A stretch of DNA of 59,779 bases, taken from Amycolatopsis palatopharyngis (GTDB taxonomy: Bacteria; Actinomycetota; Actinomycetes; Mycobacteriales; Pseudonocardiaceae). Positions 1-7,489 of this stretch are shown here, one piece after another. Location: assembly GCF_003385185.1 (NCBI RefSeq), contig NZ_PQHZ01000041.1, positions 1 through 59,779 of the forward strand. The letters are read 5' to 3'. Made by a program: the position numbers and the translations under genes. Every line of letters starts with the position of its first letter. Position 1 is the first letter of the stretch. A model generated the notes under the pieces. It had not been told where the DNA came from. It saw only the letters and a program-made list of their open reading frames with translations, and did no database searches.

Positions 1-306
1 ACGAAGCCCGTTCGCCTCCGGGCCGTCGTGCTGATCGTGGCCGCCGTTGCCCGCCCACCCCCAGGACCGCGCCCGCCCCAGTCCGGCCTCCAGTCGCCGC
101 AACTGCTGGTACGCGTATCCGCGCGCGGTCGTCCGCACCCACGCTCCGGCGTGCTCGACGTCGTCCCATGCTTCCATCACCTTCGCCATGGCCTCGGCCG
201 CCGCGTCCTCCGCCAGAACCACGCTGAACCCGCCCTTGCGCAGGTACGCGATCAGCCGTGCGTAGTCCTCCCGGAAGAAATCCTCGAAATCACCAGGGCT
301 GCCCAC
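1..306 (-). CDS. RNA polymerase sigma-70 family factor (N-terminal part, cut by window edge)
   Basis: Only the first about 102 codons are present; the gene runs off the left edge. Read on the minus strand from GTG at 306, the protein opens VGSPGDFEDFFREDYARLI and continues with an acidic/aromatic helix and a W-rich segment (VMEAWDDVEHAGAWVRTTA), the pattern of sigma region 2 in ECF-type factors. The start is chosen because a GGGAGGGAG Shine-Dalgarno lies 12 nt upstream and the GTGs at 316 and 313 are in another frame that closes at once. Region 4 is outside the window, so an ECF subgroup cannot be assigned. It is divergent from an HATPase-like gene and may share the intergenic promoter region. 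The sigma-factor family call is fairly secure; its regulon is unknown. Confidence 0.75.
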   Translation of the reverse strand, partial: MGSPGDFEDFFREDYARLIAYLRKGGFSVVLAEDAAAEAMAKVMEAWDDVEHAGAWVRTTARGYAYQQLRRLEAGLGRARSWGWAGNGGHDQHDGPEANGLR

Positions 307-542
307 CCGACACCACGGCTCCCTCCCTGCGATCCGTGCCTACCGAGTAAGTAGGCCTGGTGTCGCGTCGTGTGCAAGGGCTCCTTGCGGTTCTTTGCCG
401 GACCGATCCCTGTGGTGTTCGCCCGATCAGACCAGCCGGTGTGCGATCGGCACCCCTGAGTGACGGGAGCGATACGGCTTGGCAAGATGCCACCTTCGGC
501 GGCGAACAGCCGGGGCCGGACGCGGACGACGAAAGGATCCCA

Positions 543-1058
543 GTGAACTCCCAGACCGCGCAGGTCGAAGACCTTCAGCTCGTGACCTACCCCAGTGCCG
601 TGAACTGCACGGACTTCTTCATCCGGTTCACACTCACCGAGTGGGCCCTGCGGCCGTTACAGGACGAGGCCACGCACGCTGCCGCTCACTTCGTCGCCGA
701 CGTGGTCCACCGCGCGAACCCGCGTGAACCCGGATTCATCACGGTCCGGCTTCAGGTCCGGGCCGACCACCTGCTGGTCGAGGTCGAGGACGACCAGTCG
801 ACGCAGCCTCCTGCCGCCTCCCCTCGCCTCGCCGACCTGCGGACCGGCGTCGTTGCCCGCGGCGGACGCGGCAAGGTCGCCTGGTGCGAGATCCCCCTGC
901 CGAACGGAGTGTCGGCGTCGAGGGTGGCGCTGCCGAGGCGGGACGGTCGACGGTCGCTCGTACAGGAGCAGATCCCGGGCGACGGTCCGGTGGTGGATCC
1001 CGATCTCGCCCAGCGTGTCCTGACCGGCCTCAACCGCTTCTCACACGACGGCAGCTGA
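543..1058 (+). CDS. HATPase-like (RsbW/anti-sigma type) ATP-binding protein, degenerate
   Basis: A 171-residue protein with the layout of the small GHKL ATPases of actinomycetes: a helical N-terminal half, a strand pair near residues 65-85 ending in VEVEDD (the G1-like Asp region), and a C-terminal GRGKVAWCEIPLP strand matching the end of RsbW-like domains. The usual N-box Asn (ExxxNAxRH) is not visible; the equivalent position reads FVADVVHRAN, so ATP binding or kinase activity may be weakened. Start GTG 543 is chosen for AAGGA at 533-537; in-frame codons further upstream lack a ribosome site. It lies between a sigma factor and, about 1.4 kb downstream, a STAS protein, so a partner-switching role is plausible but unproven. 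Confidence 0.6.
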   Translation: MNSQTAQVEDLQLVTYPSAVNCTDFFIRFTLTEWALRPLQDEATHAAAHFVADVVHRANPREPGFITVRLQVRADHLLVEVEDDQSTQPPAASPRLADLRTGVVARGGRGKVAWCEIPLPNGVSASRVALPRRDGRRSLVQEQIPGDGPVVDPDLAQRVLTGLNRFSHDGS

Positions 1059-1113
1059 TCCACGCGCGCGCTACCGCCGATTGAACCTGGTCATCGCGGG
1101 GAACACAGCAGTC

Positions 1114-1767
1114 ATGAGACGACGTGACCAGAGCACCAGTTCGGGCTACCGGTTCGCCCTCGCGCTCGCCGCCGTCGGGCTCGCAGCCGTGTCGTGTACC
1201 GACGAGTCGGCTCCGAGCATGAACGAGAACGAGGAGGTCCCCGGCGCGCGGAGCTCGTCGAGCACCAGCGAGGTGAGCATCAACGGCACGCTCAGGGAGG
1301 TCTCGGACAACACCGGCGACTCCATCACCTACGACCCCGAACTGGCCCCCGTCGGCGCGGTGCTGCGCGTCAAGTCCGAGAGCGAGAACGACAGCACCAC
1401 GGTCACACTCGAGGTCGAGGGACTCCTGCCCGATCGGGGATACGCGGTGCACGCGCACACCGATCACTGTGGCCCCACAGGCGACAAGGCAGGACCGCAC
1501 TACCAGCACGAGGTGGACCCACAGGCCACACCCGACAACCCGTCACACGACCCCAGATACGCGAATCCGCGGAACGAGATCTGGCTGGACGTCGTGACCA
1601 ATGACGAGGGATCCGGTGAGACCAGCGCACAGGTGCCCTTCGTCTTCACCGATCACGCGCCGAACTCGGTCGTCGTCCACGAAGCGGAGACCACCAGGAC
1701 CGGCCCAGGCGAGGCCGGGAAGGCCGGTGGGCGTATCGCCTGCCTGACCGTTCCGTTCGACGGCTGA
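1114..1767 (+). CDS. sodC: Cu/Zn superoxide dismutase family lipoprotein
   Basis: A 217-residue exported protein that should dismutate superoxide at the outer face of the membrane. It has a lipoprotein signal (Arg-rich start, hydrophobic stretch, lipobox LAAVSC) and then a Ser/Glu-rich linker. Metal-site features can be followed: the HAH pair near residues 112-114, GPHYQH with the bridging-His region, an Asp in the NEIWLDVVTNDEGSG segment, and the late copper His in SVVVHE. A Cys in DHCGP and another in GGRIACLTV could form the usual disulfide. Start ATG 1114 puts the signal peptide at the N-terminus; the more upstream TTG would not. It ends 11 nt before udgX and may be co-transcribed with it. 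Activity depends on metal ligands that I placed by eye. Confidence 0.85.
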   Translation: MRRRDQSTSSGYRFALALAAVGLAAVSCTDESAPSMNENEEVPGARSSSSTSEVSINGTLREVSDNTGDSITYDPELAPVGAVLRVKSESENDSTTVTLEVEGLLPDRGYAVHAHTDHCGPTGDKAGPHYQHEVDPQATPDNPSHDPRYANPRNEIWLDVVTNDEGSGETSAQVPFVFTDHAPNSVVVHEAETTRTGPGEAGKAGGRIACLTVPFDG

Positions 1768-1778
1768 GGAGGCGGGAC

Positions 1779-2435
1779 ATGACCGACGCTTCGGACTTCC
1801 TTCCCGACAGCAGAAAGCTGCCGGACCTGCGGACCGCGGTGCAGGACTGCCGGGGCTGCGAGCTCTACCAGGACGCCACGCAGGCGGTCTTCGGCGCGGG
1901 ACCGCAGGACGCGAAGATCCTTTTCGTCGGCGAGCAGCCCGGTGACGCCGAAGACCGGGAGGGCGAACCCTTCGTCGGGCCCGCGGGCAGACTGCTCGAC
2001 CGGGCGCTGCGGGACTGTGGCATCGACCGCGAACAGGTATACGTCACCAACGCCGTCAAGCACTTCCGGTTCAGCAGGCCAGAACGCGGTAAGCAGCGGC
2101 TACACAAGAAGCCGTCCAGGGGGCAGATCGTCGCCTGCCGGCCATGGCTGCTGGCGGAACTCGGCGGCACGGACCCGGACGTGGTCGTCTTTCTCGGTGC
2201 CACCGCCGCCCAATCGGTGCTGGGGACCGGGTTCAAGGTCACCGAACGCCGGGGACAGGTGGTGGATCTGCCCGAGGAACTGATCCACCGGCCGATGCAC
2301 GCCGTCGCTACCGTGCATCCCTCCTCGGTACTCAGGGCGGCTGACCGGGACACGGCCTACTCCGCGTTCACGGCCGACCTACGGGTCGTCGGGGACCTCG
2401 TCTCGGCTGGTGCGCGGCCGAACGCCACGGGCTAG
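1779..2435 (+). CDS. udgX: UdgX-type uracil-DNA binding/glycosylase protein
   Basis: A 218-residue family 4-like uracil-DNA glycosylase of the UdgX branch. It contains the FeS-type N-terminal Cys pair (CRGCELY), motif A GEQPGDAEDREGEPFVGPAG, the UdgX-specific insertion RLHKKPSRGQ near residue 109, and the C-terminal HPSSVLR motif. In characterised mycobacterial UdgX the His of this KRIHK-type loop forms a covalent bond with the deoxyribose after uracil excision, giving very tight DNA binding; that His is present here. The start has GAGGAGG 6 nt upstream. The last 4 nt overlap the end of the convergent STAS gene. Identification is strong; the physiological role of UdgX in general remains uncertain. 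Confidence 0.93.
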   Translation: MTDASDFLPDSRKLPDLRTAVQDCRGCELYQDATQAVFGAGPQDAKILFVGEQPGDAEDREGEPFVGPAGRLLDRALRDCGIDREQVYVTNAVKHFRFSRPERGKQRLHKKPSRGQIVACRPWLLAELGGTDPDVVVFLGATAAQSVLGTGFKVTERRGQVVDLPEELIHRPMHAVATVHPSSVLRAADRDTAYSAFTADLRVVGDLVSAGARPNATG

Positions 2436-2827
2436 ACGGCGCAACCGAGGTCGAGCAGGGCCCTGGACAGCGAGGGACGCACACGGAGACGGTCCCGCAG
2501 GCCGCTGACGAACAGCGGTCGCAACACCGCGCGTCCCGTGCTCACCAAGCACATGGGAATCCCGGCCCCGCGGGAACGAGCGTCCGTCTCGACGAGTACG
2601 GACAGACCCGCACAACCGAGGAAGCCGACGGCGGACAGGTCGATCACGAGTGCGGCAGGGGCGCCGTCGAGTTCGGCGGCCAGCGCCGCGGCCATCGTGG
2701 TTCCGGTCAGCGCATCGACGTCGCCTTCGAAGCGGACGACCGCGACCCCGCCGACATACTCCGAACGGACCTTCAGGTAGTCCTGCGGCAGCGGCCGCGC
2801 GCCACGCTGTATCGGCACCTGGGTCAT
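2432..2827 (-). CDS. STAS-domain protein (anti-sigma factor antagonist-like)
   Basis: A 131-residue single STAS domain, the fold of SpoIIAA/RsbV antagonists that bind anti-sigma kinases. The central DLSAVGFLGCAGLSVLVE segment aligns with the DLSxVxFxDSSGL signature, but the phospho-acceptor Ser is replaced: the motif reads GCAGL, with no Ser or Thr at the two usual positions. If functional it would be locked in the unphosphorylated, binding-competent state or act as a scaffold. A GAGGGAGAG ribosome site precedes ATG 2827. It lies near a sigma factor and an HATPase-like gene but not in one operon with them. The domain is certain, its partner is not. Confidence 0.82.
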   Translation of the reverse strand: MTQVPIQRGARPLPQDYLKVRSEYVGGVAVVRFEGDVDALTGTTMAAALAAELDGAPAALVIDLSAVGFLGCAGLSVLVETDARSRGAGIPMCLVSTGRAVLRPLFVSGLRDRLRVRPSLSRALLDLGCAV

Positions 2828-3008
2828 GTCGGCTCTCCCTCACACGCGAGTTGTGCGGGAGCGACCGTCACCCGTTCGCCGAGCTCAGAAGGGGGACGGA
2901 CTCCCCATGGCTGCAGTCTCAACCGAACTGAGCCAGTTTATGCGCTGTCACGGTACAGATACAACTTCATCACGAATTGTCACCGGACCGGGTGGTCGGC
3001 CGCCGTGC

Positions 3009-3863
3009 TCAGCCCGGCATCGTCTCCCCGCCAAGAGCGGCGAGCACCTCGCCGGTGTAGTAGGAGGAGAGCCGGTTCGAAGCGAGGAACACGTACGACG
3101 GGGCGAGTTCGTCCGGCTCGGCCGGGCGCTTCATGGGCACCTGCTGCCCGAAGCTCTCGACCTTGCCCTCGGGGAAGGTCGACGGGATGAGCGGGGTCCA
3201 CACCGGTCCCGGCGCGACACAGTTGATCCGAATTCCCTTCGGGGCCAGTGCCTGTGCCATCGAGTACGTCCACGCGTTGACGGCGCCCTTCGTCGCGGAG
3301 TAGTCGATCAGCGACTTGTTTCCGCGCAGTCCGTTGACCGAACCCGTGTTGATGATCACGTCGCCCTCGCCGAGATGGGCCAGTGCGGCCGCGGTGACCC
3401 GGAAATAGCTGTGGATGTTTACGTCGAACGTGCGCATCCACTGTTCCTCGGTCAACTCCTCCGGCGACTCCACGGGCCACTGGGTGGCCACATTGTTCAC
3501 CAGGATGTCCAATCCGCCCAACGCCCGCACCGTTTCCTCGACAGCGGCACGGCACTGTTCGGCCTTGCCCAGGTCCCCCGCGATCAGCTCACAGCGCCTG
3601 CCCTGTGCGCGCACGAGTTCGGCGGTGTGTTTGGCGTCCTCGTGCTCCTCGAGGTAGGCGATGGAGACGTCGGCGCCCTCCTTGGCGAACGCCACGGCGA
3701 CCGCCCTGCCGATACCGGAGTCGCCACCGGTGATGAGGGCGCGGCAGCCGGTCAGCAGCCCGCGTCCCTCGTAGTCCTCCATCGAGTCGCGGGGCTCGGG
3801 CCGCATCTGCTCCGTACTACCCGGCGGCTCCTGTTGCTGTGGCGGCTGCTTCCTCTCGGCCAT
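3009..3863 (-). CDS. SDR family oxidoreductase (general-stress, YhdF/YghA-like)
   Basis: A 284-residue short-chain dehydrogenase with an extended polar N-terminus (about 45 residues, Gln/Pro-rich), typical of the stress-associated SDR branch. The cofactor motif TGGDSGIG is near residue 45, NNVA near 120, the catalytic Ser in INTGSVNG, and YSATKGA supplies the Tyr-x-x-x-Lys pair. The C-terminus GEVLAALGGETMPG is characteristic of this group. Two ATGs stand in tandem (3866 and 3863); the second is preferred because GGAGG lies about 4 nt upstream of it. A GATTG-N15-GGGTAG element upstream resembles a SigB/SigF promoter. Substrate unknown. Confidence 0.9.
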   Translation of the reverse strand: MAERKQPPQQQEPPGSTEQMRPEPRDSMEDYEGRGLLTGCRALITGGDSGIGRAVAVAFAKEGADVSIAYLEEHEDAKHTAELVRAQGRRCELIAGDLGKAEQCRAAVEETVRALGGLDILVNNVATQWPVESPEELTEEQWMRTFDVNIHSYFRVTAAALAHLGEGDVIINTGSVNGLRGNKSLIDYSATKGAVNAWTYSMAQALAPKGIRINCVAPGPVWTPLIPSTFPEGKVESFGQQVPMKRPAEPDELAPSYVFLASNRLSSYYTGEVLAALGGETMPG

Positions 3864-3903
3864 CATGCCTCCTCGTCGCGAGCTCCTGCTTCCGCCGCAC
3901 GGG

Positions 3904-3929
3904 CTACCCGCGGTGCGGCACGGCCAATC
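3904..3929 (-). promoter_or_regulatory. SigB/SigF-like promoter for the SDR gene
   Basis: On the minus strand GATTG (3929-3925) is followed after 15 nt by GGGTAG (3909-3904), about 40 nt before the SDR start. This fits GNTTN-N14/15-GGGTA, though the last base differs from the preferred pyrimidine. Confidence 0.45.
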
Positions 3930-3980
3930 ACCTGCCGGGGCCGATGGTGTGCAGCGCGACCGCATGGGTACCCGGCGGAC

Positions 3981-4448
3981 ATGTGGTCCAGTACACGGCA
4001 TGAAGACACTCCGGACTCCGACCGTGACCAGGAGGACGTTCTCGACCAGGAGCACCACTTCCCCTTCGTGGTCGACCCTCGTTTCGCCAGGCTGCTCAGT
4101 CCGCTGCGCCTGGGGAGCAAGAGCAGCGGAGTCAGGGTCGGGCCTCATGGGATCTCCGCCCGGTTCGGCCCGTGGCACGTGCACACGCCGTTGTCGAACA
4201 TCGCGGGCGCCTCGGTAGCCGGACCGTTCTCGGCCCTGCGGGCGATCGGCACTCGAGTATCCCTTGTGGACCGTGGACTGACCTTCGGCACCAATACGCT
4301 GATCGGCGTCTGCATCCACTTTCACCGGCCGGTCCGCGGGGTCGAGCCAGTGGGTCTGCTGCGCCACCCGGCTCTGACCGTGACCGTCGCCGAACCGCAA
4401 CTGCTCGCGCGCTGGCTGCGCGGTAACGCGACTCCCCCTGTGTCCTGA
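3981..4448 (+). CDS. Conserved actinobacterial hypothetical protein
   Basis: A 155-residue soluble protein that I recognise only as a conserved hypothetical of actinomycetes. After a charged N-terminus it reads FPFVVDPRFARLLSPLRLG, then alternating strands rich in Gly and aromatic residues (ISARFGPWHVHTPLSNIAGA and SLVDRGLTFGTNT), and ends with an Arg/Pro-rich segment. The pattern suggests a small beta-sandwich or PH-like fold, without catalytic motifs. The first in-frame start with conserved sequence behind it is ATG 3981; its ribosome site is weak. A GGGTAC hexamer 9 nt upstream could be a stress-sigma -10 element. It sits between the SDR and hemerythrin genes, both of which have similar elements. 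Confidence 0.7.
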   Translation: MWSSTRHEDTPDSDRDQEDVLDQEHHFPFVVDPRFARLLSPLRLGSKSSGVRVGPHGISARFGPWHVHTPLSNIAGASVAGPFSALRAIGTRVSLVDRGLTFGTNTLIGVCIHFHRPVRGVEPVGLLRHPALTVTVAEPQLLARWLRGNATPPVS

Positions 4449-4495
4449 GCGCAGCGGCCGCGAAAGCAGCGGTGACCCGGGACACCGGCCGGCAT

Positions 4496-4521
4496 GTTCA
4501 TCCCGCGGGTGTTCGGGGTAC
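4496..4521 (+). promoter_or_regulatory. SigB/SigF-like promoter for the hemerythrin gene
   Basis: GTTCA (4496-4500), 15 nt, GGGTAC (4516-4521), ending about 40 nt before the hemerythrin ATG. It matches the GNTTN-N14/15-GGGTAY pattern of actinobacterial general stress promoters. Confidence 0.5.
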
Positions 4522-4562
4522 CCGGCGGTTTCCGACTGACCGACGTCGCCACCGGAGGCACA

Positions 4563-5126
4563 ATGACCACGCAGGAACGCACTGACCTGATCACCGTCAT
4601 CACCAATGACCATCGCGAGGTCGAGCGGGTGTTCACCGAGCTGGAGAGCGGGTCCGGCACTCCCCAGCACCGCCGTGAGCTGACCGACCACGTGATCGCC
4701 GAACTGGTTCGTCACTCGGTCGCCGAGGAACAGTTCATGTACCCCGCAGCGCGCAAGCATCTGTCCGGCGGCGACAAGCTCGCCGATCACGAGATCGAGG
4801 AGCACGCCGAGGCCGAGCAGGTGATGAAGCAGCTGGAGGACCTGGAGCCCACCGATCCCCAGTTCGACCAGCTTCTGCGTCAACTGATCGAGGACGTGCG
4901 GCACCACGTCCAGGACGAGGAGAACGACCTGCTGCCCAAGCTGCAGTCGGCATGCTCGGACCAGGAACTGCGGGATCTGGGCGAGAAGGTGCTGCGGGCC
5001 AAGAAGATGGCGCCGACAAGGCCGCACCCCGGCGCGCCCGACAAGCCGCCCGCGAACCTCATACTCGGCCCGGGCGCGGGCCTGATCGACAAGATCAGGG
5101 ACGGCCTCGGCGGCCGGAGCAACTGA
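4563..5126 (+). CDS. Hemerythrin HHE-domain protein
   Basis: A 187-residue cytoplasmic protein with the HHE cation-binding fold that carries a non-heme diiron centre for O2 or redox sensing. His and Glu ligands fall on four helices: NDHREVERVF near residue 16, VRHSVAEEQFMYP near 60, ADHEIEEHAEAE near 80, and VRHHVQDEENDLLP near 117. The last 45 residues form a Pro/Gly-rich tail outside the domain. ATG 4563 follows GGAGG by 5 nt. It is a monocistron by spacing and ends before a strong palindromic repeat. The SigB/SigF-like promoter fits a redox stress role; the ligand chemistry is inferred from the family. Confidence 0.9.
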   Translation: MTTQERTDLITVITNDHREVERVFTELESGSGTPQHRRELTDHVIAELVRHSVAEEQFMYPAARKHLSGGDKLADHEIEEHAEAEQVMKQLEDLEPTDPQFDQLLRQLIEDVRHHVQDEENDLLPKLQSACSDQELRDLGEKVLRAKKMAPTRPHPGAPDKPPANLILGPGAGLIDKIRDGLGGRSN

Positions 5127-5147
5127 TCAGATTTCCGAGCGGCAGAA

Positions 5148-5214
5148 GTCGTCACTGTGGCATTCGGGCTGTCTAGCGCCCGAATGCCACAGTCCCGAAT
5201 GCCACAGTGACGAC
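5148..5214. repeat. Palindromic repeat with duplicated right arm (REP-like or bidirectional terminator)
   Basis: A 21-nt left arm (5148-5168) is perfectly complementary to 5194-5214. Between them, 5179-5193 repeats the first 15 nt of the right arm (CCCGAATGCCACAGT), immediately in front of it. The left arm can therefore pair with either copy. It lies between the convergent hemerythrin and DUF2795 genes. Confidence 0.85.
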
Positions 5215-5223
5215 AGGAAAGGC

Positions 5224-5409
5224 CTACGAGTAGGCGCCACTCACGTCGTCGGGGCCGTTGTAGGTCTGGTCCGGCAGTTCCTGCAGACCCTGGAGAACGT
5301 CGTCCGGCGCACCCTTGCTGCGTGCTTGCTCCACCAGGTCGTCCCTGCTGCACGGATAGTCGACGCCACCGAGGAATTTCTGCATCTGAACCGGGTTCGG
5401 CTGCGACAT
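5224..5409 (-). CDS. DUF2795 family small protein
   Basis: A 61-residue acidic protein of the DUF2795 family, which is widespread in actinobacteria and of unknown function. Visible family features are QMQKFLGGVDYPCSRDDLVE followed by a short helix pair with LQGLQELPDQTYNGP near the end. ATG 5409 is chosen over the upstream GTG 5415 because AGGAG is then 7 nt away instead of 1. A textbook GTTTC-N14-GGGTAT promoter lies upstream, so it is probably induced by general stress. It is convergent with the hemerythrin gene across a palindromic repeat. Confidence 0.85.
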   Translation of the reverse strand: MSQPNPVQMQKFLGGVDYPCSRDDLVEQARSKGAPDDVLQGLQELPDQTYNGPDDVSGAYS

Positions 5410-5444
5410 CGTCACGCTCCTCTCGTCACTCGTACCGAGAACGC

Positions 5445-5469
5445 ATACCCGCGGATCGGATACGGAAAC
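5445..5469 (-). promoter_or_regulatory. SigB/SigF-type promoter for the DUF2795 gene
   Basis: On the minus strand GTTTC (5469-5465), 14 nt, GGGTAT (5450-5445), about 36 nt before ATG 5409. This is the closest match in the window to the actinobacterial SigB/SigF consensus. Confidence 0.7.
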
Positions 5470-5548
5470 CCGCGGCCCGGATCGAGTGACAGCCTCGCTC
5501 CACTCCCGGCGTGGTAGCGCGAATCCAGGTCCACATCGGACCTATCGC

Positions 5549-5884
5549 TCAATGGGGAATGTCGCGGACCGAACGCAGTTCCCGCCACGGCCGGCGCACA
5601 CGCATCGCCCTGCCGGCCTCGATCTCCACCTCGTCGAATCCCGCGTACCGAGTGTTTCGGTGTGCCAGGCGAAGCAGCCAGCGCAGGACCGAAGGCCCCC
5701 GTTCATCCCGGCGTTCGTACCCGAACAGCCGCCAGCGGCGGGTGCCGATCACGAAGCCATCCACCTTGAGCGCCGGAACCTCACCAGCGTCGCCCTCGGC
5801 GCGGGTCCTGATCTCGATGACGACCCCCCGCCTCCGGCCATCCTGGTCGAGAACAGTAATGCCCAGCAGTTCACCCGCTCGCAT
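5549..5884 (-). CDS. PRC-barrel-like protein (second of two)
   Basis: A 111-residue protein resembling the PRC-barrel fold: it opens MRAGELLGITVLDQDGRRRG, the typical LLG-x-V-D-x-G strand pair, followed by VIEIRTRAEGD and a second half with WRLFGYERR and an Arg-rich C-terminus. PRC-barrels bind RNA, ribosome factors or photosynthetic reaction centres, but many act as small adaptors. GGGAGG precedes ATG 5884. It overlaps the previous PRC-like gene by 14 nt, so it is the last gene of the lipoprotein-NRAMP-PRC-PRC operon. Function unknown. Confidence 0.7.
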   Translation of the reverse strand: MRAGELLGITVLDQDGRRRGVVIEIRTRAEGDAGEVPALKVDGFVIGTRRWRLFGYERRDERGPSVLRWLLRLAHRNTRYAGFDEVEIEAGRAMRVRRPWRELRSVRDIPH

Positions 5885-6263
5885 CGCGACCTCCCGGAAT
5901 GCGCCGGATCACGTTCTGCCGCAACCGTTGCTCCGCCGGACTCTGCGCGGACCGCGCCGCTTCCGCCGTGACGTGCAGCGCGGAGTCCACCTGGCTCACC
6001 TGCCCGATCGGGATCCTTCTGGGTTCGTCCGGCCCGCCGAACCGGGCCAGCAACCATCGCAGGGGCGCCCGGGCCCAGCCGATCCTGGGGAGTAGCGCGG
6101 CTGTCCCCACCAGCAGGGCGGTGACCTCCAGATTGCCGTCCCGCCGGATGCCGAACTCCACGTCGTCGACCTTGCCTGCCGAAACGCCCTCCGGGTCCAC
6201 GATCTGGTGGTCGATCAGCTCGGTACCCAGGTCCACCCATTCACGTCCGTGCCAACCGCTCAT
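5871..6263 (-). CDS. PRC-barrel-like protein (first of two)
   Basis: A 130-residue protein opening with MSGWHGREWVDLGTELIDHQ and then VDPEGVSAGKVDDVEF, the strand-turn pattern of a PRC-barrel (I-x-D-x-x-G-x-x-x-G-K-V-D-D-V). The middle contains an aliphatic stretch and RWLLARFGG. The C-terminal half is polar with an Arg-rich end. Its ATG overlaps the NRAMP stop by 4 nt (ATGA on the minus strand), implying translational coupling to the transporter. An accessory or cytoplasmic gating subunit for the transporter is possible, on gene order alone. Confidence 0.72.
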   Translation of the reverse strand: MSGWHGREWVDLGTELIDHQIVDPEGVSAGKVDDVEFGIRRDGNLEVTALLVGTAALLPRIGWARAPLRWLLARFGGPDEPRRIPIGQVSQVDSALHVTAEAARSAQSPAEQRLRQNVIRRIPGGRDASG

Positions 6264-7489
6264 GCTCCCATCCCCGTCATCACCATCAGCGGGATCGCGG
6301 CGACCGCCACGACCACGATCACCACCAGAATCACCAGGCCGATGCCGTTGCTGAGCTTCCCGTTCACCGCGTCGCCGAGGTACTCACGATCGTTGGCCAC
6401 GATGAGCACCGGCAGGTAGGTCAGCGGGAGGGCGATCGCGGAGAAGATCAACGCGTACTCGGTGACCTTGATGGGATCGATTCCTGTCTGCATCACCAAC
6501 AGTCCCGCCAGCAGGGACAAACCCAGTGCCGAGTGGAACCGCGCGGCCTTCGCTGGCGGCAGCCGCTTGCCCCACGTCCAGCCGAAGTACTGCGCCAGCA
6601 TGTACCCACAGGACAGCCCGGTTTCCAGTGCGGCGCCGACTGTGGCGGCGAACAGGCCGAACAGTGCCGCAGCGGCTCCGGCGACACCGAACGCGAGTGC
6701 CACCGGCAGCACGACCTGCCCCAGTGACTCCACGCTCATCCCTGTGGGCAGCAGTGCGGCCGCGGCGGCCGCCGCGATTCCGATCGAGAGCAGCCCGCCG
6801 AGCGGGAATCCGATCAGTACGTTGATCCGCTGGGTCCGTAGATCCTTCGACGTCCATTTCTCCTCCACTCCTCCCGAGGAGAAGAAGAACACCTCATACG
6901 GCGTCATCGCCGCGGCGAACAGCGTGATCCCGTAGTAGAAGTACGTGGGCAGTGGCTCCCCCTGGGGCGCGGCGAACCGCACGGCCTGATCCGCCAGCGC
7001 GCCCCAGTCCGGGCTCAGCCACCACACCGAGAGGCCGAAGACGAGAATCACCAGCCCGGAGAGCCCGAACGCCTGCTCCATCTTCTCGAACTTCACGCGC
7101 CACAGGACCAGCCACAGTCCCACCACGATCGGCACGATCCACGCCACGTGCGGGATTCCGCTCGCGAGTTCGATCACCAGCGCGATGCCGCCGATCTGCG
7201 CGATCATCGTCAGAAACGTCACCAGGAAGGACGCGACCAGGTTGGCCATCGCGGCCCTCGGTCCGAGCTTCTCACGGATCACGTCGTAGACCGGACGCCC
7301 GGACACCGCGACGACACGACCGGACATCTCCGCGAACGCGCAGATCCCGATCACGCCGATCACCAGCACCCAGACCAGGCCGAGTCCGTACCTGGCGCCG
7401 ACGAGCCCGTTCGCGACGATGTCCCCGATGTCGACGAAGCCGCCGATGGCGGTGAGCACGCCCAGCGTCAGGGTCAGCAGCTTTTTCAT
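6260..7489 (-). CDS. Divergent NRAMP-family metal transporter
   Basis: A 409-residue polytopic protein with about 11 hydrophobic segments, the length and fold of NRAMP divalent metal/proton symporters. The metal-site motifs differ from the canonical ones: TM1 reads GGFVDIGDIVANG where DPGN is expected, and TM6 reads AAMTPYEVFFF where MPH is expected. The metal-binding Asp of TM1 is kept, but the soft-metal Met of TM6 is lost and an acidic residue appears. Loss of that Met in NRAMP-related magnesium transporters goes with harder cations, so Mg, Mn or another ion is possible. It overlaps the upstream lipoprotein gene and the downstream PRC gene by 4 nt each. Confidence 0.85.
   Translation of the reverse strand: MKKLLTLTLGVLTAIGGFVDIGDIVANGLVGARYGLGLVWVLVIGVIGICAFAEMSGRVVAVSGRPVYDVIREKLGPRAAMANLVASFLVTFLTMIAQIGGIALVIELASGIPHVAWIVPIVVGLWLVLWRVKFEKMEQAFGLSGLVILVFGLSVWWLSPDWGALADQAVRFAAPQGEPLPTYFYYGITLFAAAMTPYEVFFFSSGGVEEKWTSKDLRTQRINVLIGFPLGGLLSIGIAAAAAAALLPTGMSVESLGQVVLPVALAFGVAGAAAALFGLFAATVGAALETGLSCGYMLAQYFGWTWGKRLPPAKAARFHSALGLSLLAGLLVMQTGIDPIKVTEYALIFSAIALPLTYLPVLIVANDREYLGDAVNGKLSNGIGLVILVVIVVVAVAAIPLMVMTGMGA

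Noticed and set aside
307..542. Inverted repeat GCCTAC/GTAGGC at 338-356 as an operator
   Set aside because: Only 6-bp arms over 7 nt; too weak to call without conservation data. Nothing else clear is seen in this 236-nt gap.
2826..4448. A 540-codon open frame on the plus strand
   Set aside because: Most of it is antisense to the SDR gene, as is common in high-GC DNA; only the part from 3981 has the conserved protein sequence.
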